Shown here one piece after another: positions 1-4,963 of a stretch of 11,030 bases of DNA. Origin of the DNA: Candidatus Pacearchaeota archaeon (GTDB lineage Archaea > Nanoarchaeota > Nanoarchaeia > Pacearchaeales > GW2011-AR1); assembly GCA_002690445.1 (NCBI GenBank), contig NZER01000300.1, positions 1 through 11,030 of the forward strand. Reading direction: 5' to 3'. Position 1 is the stretch's first letter, and every line of letters begins with the position of its first letter. The notes beneath the pieces are model-generated. The model was not told the DNA's origin. It ran no database searches and was given only the letters and a program-made list of their open reading frames with translations. A program made the position numbers and the translations under genes.

Positions 1-23
1 ACCTCTATCTGCTTTTTTCCAAC

Positions 24-260
24 TTATTTATTTAATGAGTGTGAAACATCTATTATAACCCCGTTGGGAAATAACTTTAATAAATTTGCCATATCTGAAA
101 CACTAGGCTTTTTAAATCTATATTTTTGTTTCTTTGGCAGGTTTTTTAAATGTAACATATATTTTTTATTTCTGTTCTTCAAATAATTTTTATTTACCAT
201 AACAAGAGAAAAGGCAAACATATTTATAAATCTTTCGGTTAAATCCTCATACATCGTCAT
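24..260 (-). CDS. Small hypothetical protein, divergently transcribed
   Basis: A 78-residue basic protein that I do not recognise. A hydrophobic patch near residues 11-21 (INMFAFSLVMV) is followed by a Lys/Arg-rich middle (about residues 24-51) and a C-terminal part containing MANLLKLFPNGVIIDVSHS, which looks like ordinary globular sequence. It is the only credible minus-strand gene and points away from the terminase operon. The start is favoured because a TATA-like box lies about 25 nt upstream, so the first base of the transcript would be about the A of the ATG, as in leaderless archaeal mRNAs. A second ATG two codons in is possible. No function is assigned. Its position beside a candidate control region would suit a small regulator, but no helix-turn-helix is evident. 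Confidence 0.5.
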   Translation of the reverse strand: MTMYEDLTERFINMFAFSLVMVNKNYLKNRNKKYMLHLKNLPKKQKYRFKKPSVSDMANLLKLFPNGVIIDVSHSLNK

Positions 261-282
261 ACACTACGATCGTCATACACTA
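253..282. repeat. 14-nt tandem repeat over the leftward start
   Basis: ATCGTCATACACTA occurs at 253-266 and again at 269-282, a 16-bp period with a 2-nt spacer. The pair fills the space between the TATA-like box and the start codon of the leftward gene, where a repressor would block transcription. The window's only GATC (268-271) is formed at the repeat junction. Confidence 0.6.
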
Positions 283-289
283 TTTAAAA
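281..289 (-). promoter_or_regulatory. TATA-box-like element for the leftward gene
   Basis: Read on the minus strand this is TTTTAAATA. Its centre is about 25 nt from the ATG at 260, the usual distance from an archaeal TATA box to the transcription start, so transcription would begin at or next to the start codon. The call rests on motif and spacing only. Confidence 0.45.
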
Positions 290-355
290 AAACAAAAACA
301 CAACAAAACACAACAACAACAACAACAACACAAGACACACACAACACACAACAAC
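286..355. repeat. A/C-only low-complexity tract with (CAA)6
   Basis: On the plus strand 286-333 contains only A and C, including six CAA units at 311-328. After one G at 334 the A/C run continues to 355. It cannot fold on itself, and it mirrors the G/T-only tract at 778-822 on the other side of the intergenic region. It is followed by GGCAAAA (356-362), which can pair with TTTTGCC (391-397), and by a T8 tract near 370-377. Confidence 0.6.
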
Positions 356-414
356 GGCAAAAAGAAAGCCTTTTTTTTGTTTGTTGGGTTGTTTTGCCTT
401 TAATGTGTTTTTAC

Positions 415-433
415 TGCCTCTAAGTGCCTCTAA
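415..433. repeat. Tandem 9-nt repeat TGCCTCTAA
   Basis: TGCCTCTAA occurs at 415-423 and 425-433, a 10-bp period, immediately left of the dyad ladder. One helical turn between copies would place two protein contacts on the same DNA face. Function unknown. Confidence 0.5.
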
Positions 434-448
434 ACTATCAGTAGTTAA

Positions 449-624
449 AGTTATTACTCTTAAGTCATTACTCTGAGTTATTACTCTTAAGTAGTGAATA
501 CCTACTTGTTTATCACTATTGAGTGATGACTGCTTCTTCATTACTATTGAGTAATGACTATATTTTATCATTGTTGAATGGTGATTATTGTTCGTCATTG
601 TGTAGTAGTATACTTTTTAGTATA
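449..624. repeat. Ladder of ACT-N4-AGT dyads (iteron-like array)
   Basis: Short dyads with a 4-nt loop recur. ACT-CTTA-AGT lies at 456-465 and 483-492, inside a perfect 17-nt direct repeat at 449-465 and 476-492. ATCACT-ATTG-AGTGAT is at 512-527, TCATTACT-ATTG-AGTAATGA at 538-557, ATCATT-GTTG-AATGGT (one T-G wobble) at 567-582 and TATACT-TTTT-AGTATA at 609-624. Centres of the first five are 27, 32, 28 and 27 bp apart; the last is 42 bp further. Stem sequences differ while pairing is kept, so either the folded form or a dimeric protein site is conserved. Suitable roles are origin iterons, an operator array or a structured RNA. Confidence 0.6.
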
Positions 625-639
625 TTAATTGTGTTATTT

Positions 640-720
640 ATACAACAATAAGGGGTTTTTGAGTATATAAATCTTTTCCGAAATAAATATATACAATATA
701 TACTAACTATATATATTTTG
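640..720. other. AT-rich block with TATATAC iterations
   Basis: A very A/T-rich stretch with repeated TATATAC/TATATAT words (about 688-716). It lies between the dyad ladder and the large palindrome. Easily melted DNA next to iteron-like repeats resembles a DNA-unwinding element, but no replication gene is visible here, so this is only a description with a possible role. Confidence 0.35.
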
Positions 721-772
721 TTACTACTATACAGGAATACCCACAAGTTACCACCCTCACATAGTAACAAAA
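716..772. repeat. 11-bp inverted repeat
   Basis: TTTTGTTACTA at 716-726 is perfectly repeated in inverse as TAGTAACAAAA at 762-772, with 35 nt between. The enclosed DNA includes a C-rich stretch (CCCACAAGTTACCACCC), unusual in this C-poor region. It could be a protein-binding dyad or the stem of a large hairpin. Confidence 0.5.
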
Positions 773-777
773 GTACA

Positions 778-822
778 TTTGTTTTGTGTTTGTTTGGGGT
801 GTGTGTTTGGTGTGTGTGTGTG
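778..822. repeat. G/T-only tract with (TG)6
   Basis: Forty-five consecutive plus-strand bases are only G or T, ending in six TG units at 811-822. It is the compositional mirror image of the A/C tract at 286-355. G/T-rich, C-poor sequence then continues through the promoter into the small terminase gene. Confidence 0.6.
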
Positions 823-891
823 AAGTACTGTAGTATAAACTTGTTATACTATACGTTAGTGTAGTATAACTTGTTTATGGTACAGTACTTC
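822..891. repeat. 70-nt imperfect palindrome
   Basis: Two 33-nt arms (822-854 and 859-891) flank a 4-nt loop, GTTA. The arms pair at 28 of 33 positions; two of the remaining five are T-G wobbles, the others being one G-G and two T-T mismatches. The outer part is GAAGTACTGTA against TACAGTACTTC and the inner part GTTATACTA against TAGTATAAC. It is the strongest dyad in the window and lies about 75 bp before the TATA box of the terminase operon. Possible roles are cruciform or origin structure, a packaging start near terS, or a large operator. Confidence 0.65.
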
Positions 892-900
892 TTGTTTGTT

Positions 901-930
901 GGTACTGTTGTGGTACTGTTATAGTACTAT
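901..930. repeat. GGTACTGTT direct repeats beside the palindrome
   Basis: GGTACTGTT is at 901-909 and 912-920 (11-bp period), followed by a weaker GTACTAT at 924-930. The core GTACTGT also appears at 826-832 in the left palindrome arm and inverted at 882-888 in the right arm. The shared core suggests that one protein reads the palindrome and the direct repeats. Confidence 0.5.
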
Positions 931-966
931 TAGTTTATTGGTTGTTTGTGTTTTAATGATTAATTA

Positions 967-973
967 TTTAAAT
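967..973 (+). promoter_or_regulatory. TATA-box-like element for the terminase operon
   Basis: TTTAAAT within ATTATTTAAATG. Transcription would start near 993-997, leaving a G/T-rich leader of about 70 nt before the ATG at 1066. The same word occurs before the portal gene and before the gene at 10325, which supports a common promoter type. Confidence 0.45.
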
Positions 974-1065
974 GGGTAGTGTTTTATGGGTTGTATTATG
1001 GTGTTTGTTTTGGTGTGTGTATTCTTGTGTGGTGGGGGTGTTTTGTAGTGGGTGGTGTTAAGGGT

Positions 1066-1560
1066 ATGAAGCATTCGAGGAAGATGAGTCCTAAGAGTCG
1101 TACTAGGTTTAATGCTTTGAAGAGTGGTGAGACTAGTAAGAGGTTGAATGAGTTTAAAGACCGTACTGGTTTGGTGTTGAAGGGTGAGGTTGAGGCTTTG
1201 CCTGAGGCTAGTCAAGAGTTACTGGCTCGTAAGCTTGCGTTGATGGAGCGTTATACAGTGGCTCAGCAGAAGCTTGTGGATGTGTTTGGTAGTGTGGGTG
1301 GTCGTATGGTTTCTAGTCTTACTCAGGTTGTTGACTTACAAGGTAAATTGTGGGAGTTGGAAGATAAATTGTCTAGGGATGGTATGAATCCTCTTGAGAA
1401 TGTTTCTTGGATGAGGGCTCGTGAGCAGTTGAGTAAGGAACTCCAGTTTATTCATAAATACCAGTTGGATGTTGCTGACGTTCAGGATAAGATTAGTACT
1501 CGTAAGAAGGCTCGTGGTGATGATGTAGTGTTTAATGTGGAGGGGGGAGAGGGTGAGTAG
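1066..1560 (+). CDS. Putative terminase small subunit
   Basis: A 164-residue protein rich in charged residues and predicted helices. A basic N-terminus (KHSRKMSPKSRTRFNALKSG) could contact DNA. It is followed by long amphipathic helical sequence and an acidic C-terminus (VEGGEGE). TerS is assigned mainly from context: it is the first gene of an operon leading to the large terminase, and its size and helical nature suit a DNA-recognition subunit. The open frame extends upstream to a GTG at 979, but that would add a Cys/Gly/Trp-rich hydrophobic stretch lying largely before the predicted transcript start. The ATG at 1066, preceded by GGTGGTG, is preferred. Its codons are markedly G/T-rich (GGT, GTT, TTG), unlike the A-rich genes downstream. 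It ends in TAG. Confidence 0.55.
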   Translation: MKHSRKMSPKSRTRFNALKSGETSKRLNEFKDRTGLVLKGEVEALPEASQELLARKLALMERYTVAQQKLVDVFGSVGGRMVSSLTQVVDLQGKLWELEDKLSRDGMNPLENVSWMRAREQLSKELQFIHKYQLDVADVQDKISTRKKARGDDVVFNVEGGEGE

Positions 1561-1571
1561 GATTGTAGAGG

Positions 1572-1892
1572 ATGAGTATGGTTAAGTTGTTTGTTCATGG
1601 AATACTTAGGGGTGGGGGTTATCCAGCCAAACTTTATAATTATGAGCGTTTCATGAGAGGATTTAGTACTATAAAGAAGAAAGAAGGTTGTATTACTACC
1701 GGTGAGTTGTTAGTATTAACAAAGGAGGAACTAGACCAGTTTGATATTGTAGAAGGAGTAGTGCATGATTATTATCATAGGTTTATGATACGATGCGTGA
1801 CTGATGAGGATGGTGTAGTTCATGACGCATGGGTTTACCAACAAGTAGTCGACAAGGATATTAAGGAGAGTATGTTAGGGGTGGGTGATTAA
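1572..1892 (+). CDS. Gamma-glutamylcyclotransferase-like (AIG2/GGCT fold) protein
   Basis: 106 residues. The opening VKLFVHGILRGG (residues 4-15) matches the glycine-rich YGxLR-type loop that begins GGCT/AIG2-like proteins. The segment LDQFDIVEG (54-62) followed by YYHR and a beta-rich end with DAWVYQQ matches the family's LDxxEG...YxR...AWVY pattern. Family members release 5-oxoproline from gamma-glutamyl peptides or amines. Here the usual Glu of LDxxE appears to be Asp58, with Glu61 three residues later, so activity is uncertain. The ATG at 1578 fits better with the GAGG at 1568-1571 and with the family's start. It lies 11 nt after the small terminase and overlaps the next gene by one base (TAATG). 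It is cargo rather than a virion gene. Confidence 0.6.
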   Translation: MSMVKLFVHGILRGGGYPAKLYNYERFMRGFSTIKKKEGCITTGELLVLTKEELDQFDIVEGVVHDYYHRFMIRCVTDEDGVVHDAWVYQQVVDKDIKESMLGVGD

Positions 1893-2137
1893 TGGAAACT
1901 TGGATTCATGCATTAAGGAGTACGAGGATATATGGAGAATCAGCATTAGAGGTTCATTTATGGTTAGACCAATATTGGAATTTAGACCCCGAAGACCACA
2001 CACATAGATTAATACTTCACAATGAAGAAGGTATTGAGAAGGGAGTTAAGAAATTTGGAGAGTGGGCTCGTAAACATATTGAATTACACATAAAAGAAGA
2101 TGATGAAGGAGAAGGCTATCGTATTAGGAACATTTGA
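1892..2137 (+). CDS. Small DUF6915-like protein
   Basis: 81 residues. The pattern HALRSTRIYG, then HLWLDQYW, then HRLILHNEEGI resembles, from memory, DUF6915 proteins of phages and bacteria (HAxSSxRxxG, HxWxDxSK, HRxLxHHxEGI). The repeated His, Asp and Glu residues could bind a metal, but the role is unknown. It starts in a TAATG overlap with the previous gene. Its last 38 bases are shared with the cytidylyltransferase in another frame, so the two are almost certainly co-translated. Confidence 0.55.
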   Translation: METWIHALRSTRIYGESALEVHLWLDQYWNLDPEDHTHRLILHNEEGIEKGVKKFGEWARKHIELHIKEDDEGEGYRIRNI

Positions 2138-2543
2138 TTTAACTCATTATGGTCATTATAGGATATTTCAAAGATTGAAAGTATTAGGTTTTGATACTAT
2201 TGCTTGTGTTACTACTGATGAGTTTGCAAAGAATTATAAAAGAACTCCTTTCTTAAACCTTAATGAACGGATGGAGAACCTTAGAGCTTGTATATGGGTT
2301 GATGATGTGATAGTTAACTTAGGAGGGCATAATTCTAAAAATGATATAATCTATAGTGGGGCTAATCATATTGTTCATGGAGATGATTGGGAAGGCGACT
2401 CATTATATAAACAGATAGGTGTTGATGAAGAGTGGTTAAAGAGTAAAAATATACGCATGTTATACTTACCGTATACTCATGGAATTAGTACAACAGATAT
2501 ACTAGGGAGAGTAGTTATAGCTAATGAGTTACTTAAAGAGTGA
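2100..2543 (+). CDS. TagD-like glycerol-3-phosphate (or alditol-phosphate) cytidylyltransferase
   Basis: 147 residues, close to the usual size for TagD. The nucleotidyltransferase HxGH motif is HYGH (16-19) after the opening IVLGTFDLTHYGH. GDDWEG (94-99) and ISTTD (129-133) match conserved TagD segments. The family makes CDP-glycerol from CTP and glycerol 3-phosphate; relatives make CDP-ribitol or CDP-choline/ethanolamine. The Arg that precedes GISTT in TagD (RTEG) is Tyr here (YTHG), so the substrate may differ. The start must be ATG 2100 or 2103, because the first beta strand follows at once; this forces a 38-nt overlap with the gene before. It overlaps the LicD-like gene by 20 nt, which would use its product. 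Confidence 0.8.
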   Translation: MMKEKAIVLGTFDLTHYGHYRIFQRLKVLGFDTIACVTTDEFAKNYKRTPFLNLNERMENLRACIWVDDVIVNLGGHNSKNDIIYSGANHIVHGDDWEGDSLYKQIGVDEEWLKSKNIRMLYLPYTHGISTTDILGRVVIANELLKE

Positions 2544-3150
2544 GCATTTAACAACTACTACTTATCCTGGATTAGTTATAGAACCAATGCTAGGAAAGGA
2601 TTGGCAGCCAGTTCTTAATTTAGCATTAAAGATATTGGGCGAGAGTGGATTTGAATATCAATTAGGAAGTGGAACTCTTTTAGGAATGGTTCGTGAGAAA
2701 GATGGATTCATACACCACGATACTGATTTAGATATAGATATTATTGAAAGGGGAGAAGATAATTATATTTCTTCATTGAGTGAAAGACTAGAAACTGTGG
2801 TAGCTTCCTTTTTAGATAAGGGGTTTAAATTAGTCAGGACACAATTCTATATTGGATTACCTATGCAGGTTGCATTCATTTATAAAGAGAACAATTTAAT
2901 TGTCGACTTATGTTTCTTCTATAAGAAATGGGGGAGTGATTATTGTAATATACACGAGCATGGTGTATATTTGAGACCAGACTATAGTGTGGATGAAGTT
3001 GTCTTATTTGAATTTAATAAAGGAGAATATAAGATTCCTAAAGAGTATGATACTTATTTAAAAGGGAGATATGGTGCTGATTGGAAAACACCAAAGAAAC
3101 AGAAAAAAAGTGGAGAGTATGATGCTGGAGAGTATCTTATAGTTTTATAA
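2524..3150 (+). CDS. LicD-like phosphotransferase (nucleotidyltransferase fold)
   Basis: 208 residues. The core GSGTLLGMVREKDGF followed by HDTDLDID (residues 48-72) is the LicD/fukutin-type signature, with the Asp cluster that binds metal. The C-terminal IPKEYDTYLKGRYGADWKTP (171-190) matches the typical LicD ending. LicD proteins transfer a phosphate-linked group (phosphocholine, or ribitol phosphate in the fukutin relatives) from a CDP carrier to a sugar. Genetic coupling to the TagD-like gene suggests that the donor is CDP-glycerol or CDP-ribitol. No membrane segment or signal peptide is seen, so it should act in the cytoplasm. It overlaps the large terminase by one base (TAATG). Confidence 0.75.
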   Translation: MSYLKSEHLTTTTYPGLVIEPMLGKDWQPVLNLALKILGESGFEYQLGSGTLLGMVREKDGFIHHDTDLDIDIIERGEDNYISSLSERLETVVASFLDKGFKLVRTQFYIGLPMQVAFIYKENNLIVDLCFFYKKWGSDYCNIHEHGVYLRPDYSVDEVVLFEFNKGEYKIPKEYDTYLKGRYGADWKTPKKQKKSGEYDAGEYLIVL

Positions 3151-4604
3151 TGGAGTATTACAAGTTTACCAAGCGAGAACGTAAGGAATGGCTTAATAGT
3201 TTAACACCAGTAAGGAAGGGCGGTGTTAAAATGAGTACTTCCAGGAAGGATACGACTTACTATGCTGTTAACCAGGTTGGTATTAAACCTTTTGTTTGGC
3301 AGAAGACACTATGGGATTTATTAGATAGTGGTAAAAAACGTATATCAGTATGTTCTTCACGTCAAGTTGGTAAGAGTCTAGCACTAGCATTGTTTGCGTT
3401 GAAAGCTATAGACCTAAATATTTTCCCTTCGGGAGTTGCTAATAAGACTCATGTTGGTATCATAAGTGCTACTGAGGAACAGTCGAAGAAGTTAATGCTT
3501 GAGATTCAGCGTTTGATTAGGATTGGTGATGATAATGTCATGAGTGTTACTAATGGTAAAGTCATTAATTACTTCAGTAATAAGATTGATAAAGGACAAG
3601 CTGCAACTAATAATAAGACTACTATCACCTTCACTAATGGTAATAGTATTACTTGCCTACCACCAACTGATAGAGTAAGGGGTTATAGTTTCAGTTATGT
3701 ATTCGTTGATGAGGCTGCATTCTTAGAAAATGATGATATATTCTTTGATAGTATAGAACCTACAGTATCAAGAACTAATGGTACTATAGTACTTACTAGT
3801 ACACCTAATGGACAGCGTGGATTCTATTTTGACATTTTCGACCCTGAAGATATTCGTGAGGTTCATGATTATACTCGTTTGTGGATTCATTATGAGGAAG
3901 TGTTAGAGGGTGAGTTGAAAGAACAAATAGATATTAAGCGTGACTTATACTACCAGACTGGTCGTGAGAAACACTTCGAGCAAGAGTATGACGCATTATT
4001 CACTGCTCAAGTTAGTAGTTTCTTCGAGAGTGAAGATGTTGATAAAGTATTTAGTGATACGACATTATACAAGAGAGTGTCTTACAGTGGAGAGTGTGAT
4101 TGTAGTATAGATTTTGGAATGGTAAACTCACATACTGTAGTGACAGTTAGTATGTTGACCAAGCAAGATACTATAATCAGATTATATCATCACCAGTACC
4201 CTTATGGTGAAGATGATAATTTGATTAAAGACTTAACATTATTGAAAGAGCGTTTTAATATTCAAAGGTTTATTCCTGATGATTGTCCTCAAGGGTATCA
4301 TACTATTCAGAAGATGAAGGAAATAGGTTGGAATGTTAAGCCTATGAGTTTCCGTAGGGATAAGGTGGGAACTTATAATGAGTTTAGAGCATGGACTAGA
4401 CAGGGTAAGATATTTAGTTATAAGGATAGGAGTTTAGAGGTTGAGATGAAAGCACTACAAGAAGAGGATACACCCCGTAGTACTGCGATACACAAGCCAA
4501 GTGGAGGTACTGATGATTTAATAGATGCTTTTGTAATGAGTAGTAAATATTTCATAGCAGTAAATAAAGGAGGAGTTCGTGGTATAGACTGGGATGACTA
4601 TTAA
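3150..4604 (+). CDS. terL: Terminase large subunit (packaging ATPase and nuclease)
   Basis: 484 residues, a normal length. The ATPase half shows Walker A CSSRQVGKS (68-76), Walker B VFVDEA (184-189) and coupling motif LTSTPNG (215-221). The RNase H-like nuclease half shows acidic residues at D321 (SIDFGMVNSH), D377/D378 and D455/D459 (GGTDDLIDAF). It pumps DNA into the prohead through the portal and cuts the concatemer. The start at 3150 is coupled to the LicD-like stop. A second ATG at 3231 follows the better ribosome site GGAAGGGCGGTG (3214-3225) and would remove 27 basic residues before the adenine-binding region, so a shorter form is possible. Confidence 0.93.
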   Translation: MEYYKFTKRERKEWLNSLTPVRKGGVKMSTSRKDTTYYAVNQVGIKPFVWQKTLWDLLDSGKKRISVCSSRQVGKSLALALFALKAIDLNIFPSGVANKTHVGIISATEEQSKKLMLEIQRLIRIGDDNVMSVTNGKVINYFSNKIDKGQAATNNKTTITFTNGNSITCLPPTDRVRGYSFSYVFVDEAAFLENDDIFFDSIEPTVSRTNGTIVLTSTPNGQRGFYFDIFDPEDIREVHDYTRLWIHYEEVLEGELKEQIDIKRDLYYQTGREKHFEQEYDALFTAQVSSFFESEDVDKVFSDTTLYKRVSYSGECDCSIDFGMVNSHTVVTVSMLTKQDTIIRLYHHQYPYGEDDNLIKDLTLLKERFNIQRFIPDDCPQGYHTIQKMKEIGWNVKPMSFRRDKVGTYNEFRAWTRQGKIFSYKDRSLEVEMKALQEEDTPRSTAIHKPSGGTDDLIDAFVMSSKYFIAVNKGGVRGIDWDDY

Positions 4605-4890
4605 TGATATGAGGTTGAGACGTTATTACATGAAAGGAGTAAAGTATCCATATACTATTAATGATTCTTACTTGAAAAAGTTAGTGATTGAAAAAGGAGA
4701 GGTTGAAGCTGCACTGATTGATAATGCTAATTATGAAATTATTCTAGAGTCTGAAGAAGAAGAGAAGAAATGGTTTTTTGAATGTTTACAAAGAGTTCAG
4801 AATAATACTAGATATTATTTAAACAATATAGATAAACTACCGGTATTTAAAGTTCATATTAGGAAAATATTCCCTAAAAAGAAAGGATAA
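4594..4890 (+). CDS. Hypothetical protein after the large terminase
   Basis: 98 residues, not recognised. The N-terminus and C-terminus are basic (RKIFPKKKG at the end), with an acidic centre (ESEEEEKKWFFECLQRVQ) likely to be helical. It overlaps the terminase by 11 nt. Other in-frame starts are ATG 4609 and ATG 4630; the second follows no clear ribosome site either. It closes the first operon, because a promoter precedes the portal. Small genes at this place are common in head-tailed viruses. Confidence 0.6.
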   Translation: MTINDMRLRRYYMKGVKYPYTINDSYLKKLVIEKGEVEAALIDNANYEIILESEEEEKKWFFECLQRVQNNTRYYLNNIDKLPVFKVHIRKIFPKKKG

Positions 4891-4901
4891 ACAGTTAACT
4901 A

Positions 4902-4908
4902 TTTAAAT
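4902..4908 (+). promoter_or_regulatory. TATA-box-like element for the portal unit
   Basis: TTTAAAT in ACTATTTAAATGA, in the gap after the preceding stop codon. Its centre near 4905 predicts a transcript start near 4930, directly before the hairpin at 4933-4960. The sequence matches the terminase promoter closely (TATTTAAATG in both). Confidence 0.5.
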
Positions 4909-4932
4909 GATAAGTATAGAATAGTAAAGAGT

Positions 4933-4960
4933 GAGTCAGTAATAAAATTATTACTCACTC
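4933..4960 (+). promoter_or_regulatory. Leader hairpin upstream of the portal start
   Basis: GAGTCAGTAATAA and TTATTACTCACTC are 13-nt arms around AA, with one C-C mismatch; in RNA the loop would open slightly wider. It ends 3 nt before the portal ATG and begins about 3 nt after the predicted transcript start. It has no T tract, so it is not a classical terminator. It may protect the 5' end, control initiation or be a protein site. The arm word ATTACTC also occurs in the intergenic dyad ladder. Confidence 0.6.
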
Positions 4961-4963
4961 CAC

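Noticed and set aside
284..598. 104-codon minus-strand open frame across the repeat region
   Set aside because: Its C-terminus is a Val/Leu/Cys/Phe run produced by the CAA/CACA tract, and its repeated LRVIT segment comes from the 27-bp direct repeat. It has no family likeness and fills a region with clear non-coding structure.
449..624. CRISPR array
   Set aside because: The repeated units are short dyads with variable sequence and no constant repeat separated by unique spacers, and no cas gene is nearby.
585..770. 61-codon minus-strand open frame
   Set aside because: Low-complexity Ile/Tyr-rich translation of an AT-rich block, with no promoter or ribosome site. It overlaps two inverted repeats.
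979..1065. N-terminal extension of the small terminase from GTG 979
   Set aside because: It would add a Cys/Gly/Trp-rich hydrophobic stretch starting only a few bases after the TATA-like box, before the expected transcript start. ATG 1066 has the ribosome-like GGTGGTG upstream.
964..1215. Minus-strand open frame rich in Thr, Leu and His
   Set aside because: Antisense shadow of the small terminase, caused by its G/T-rich codons.
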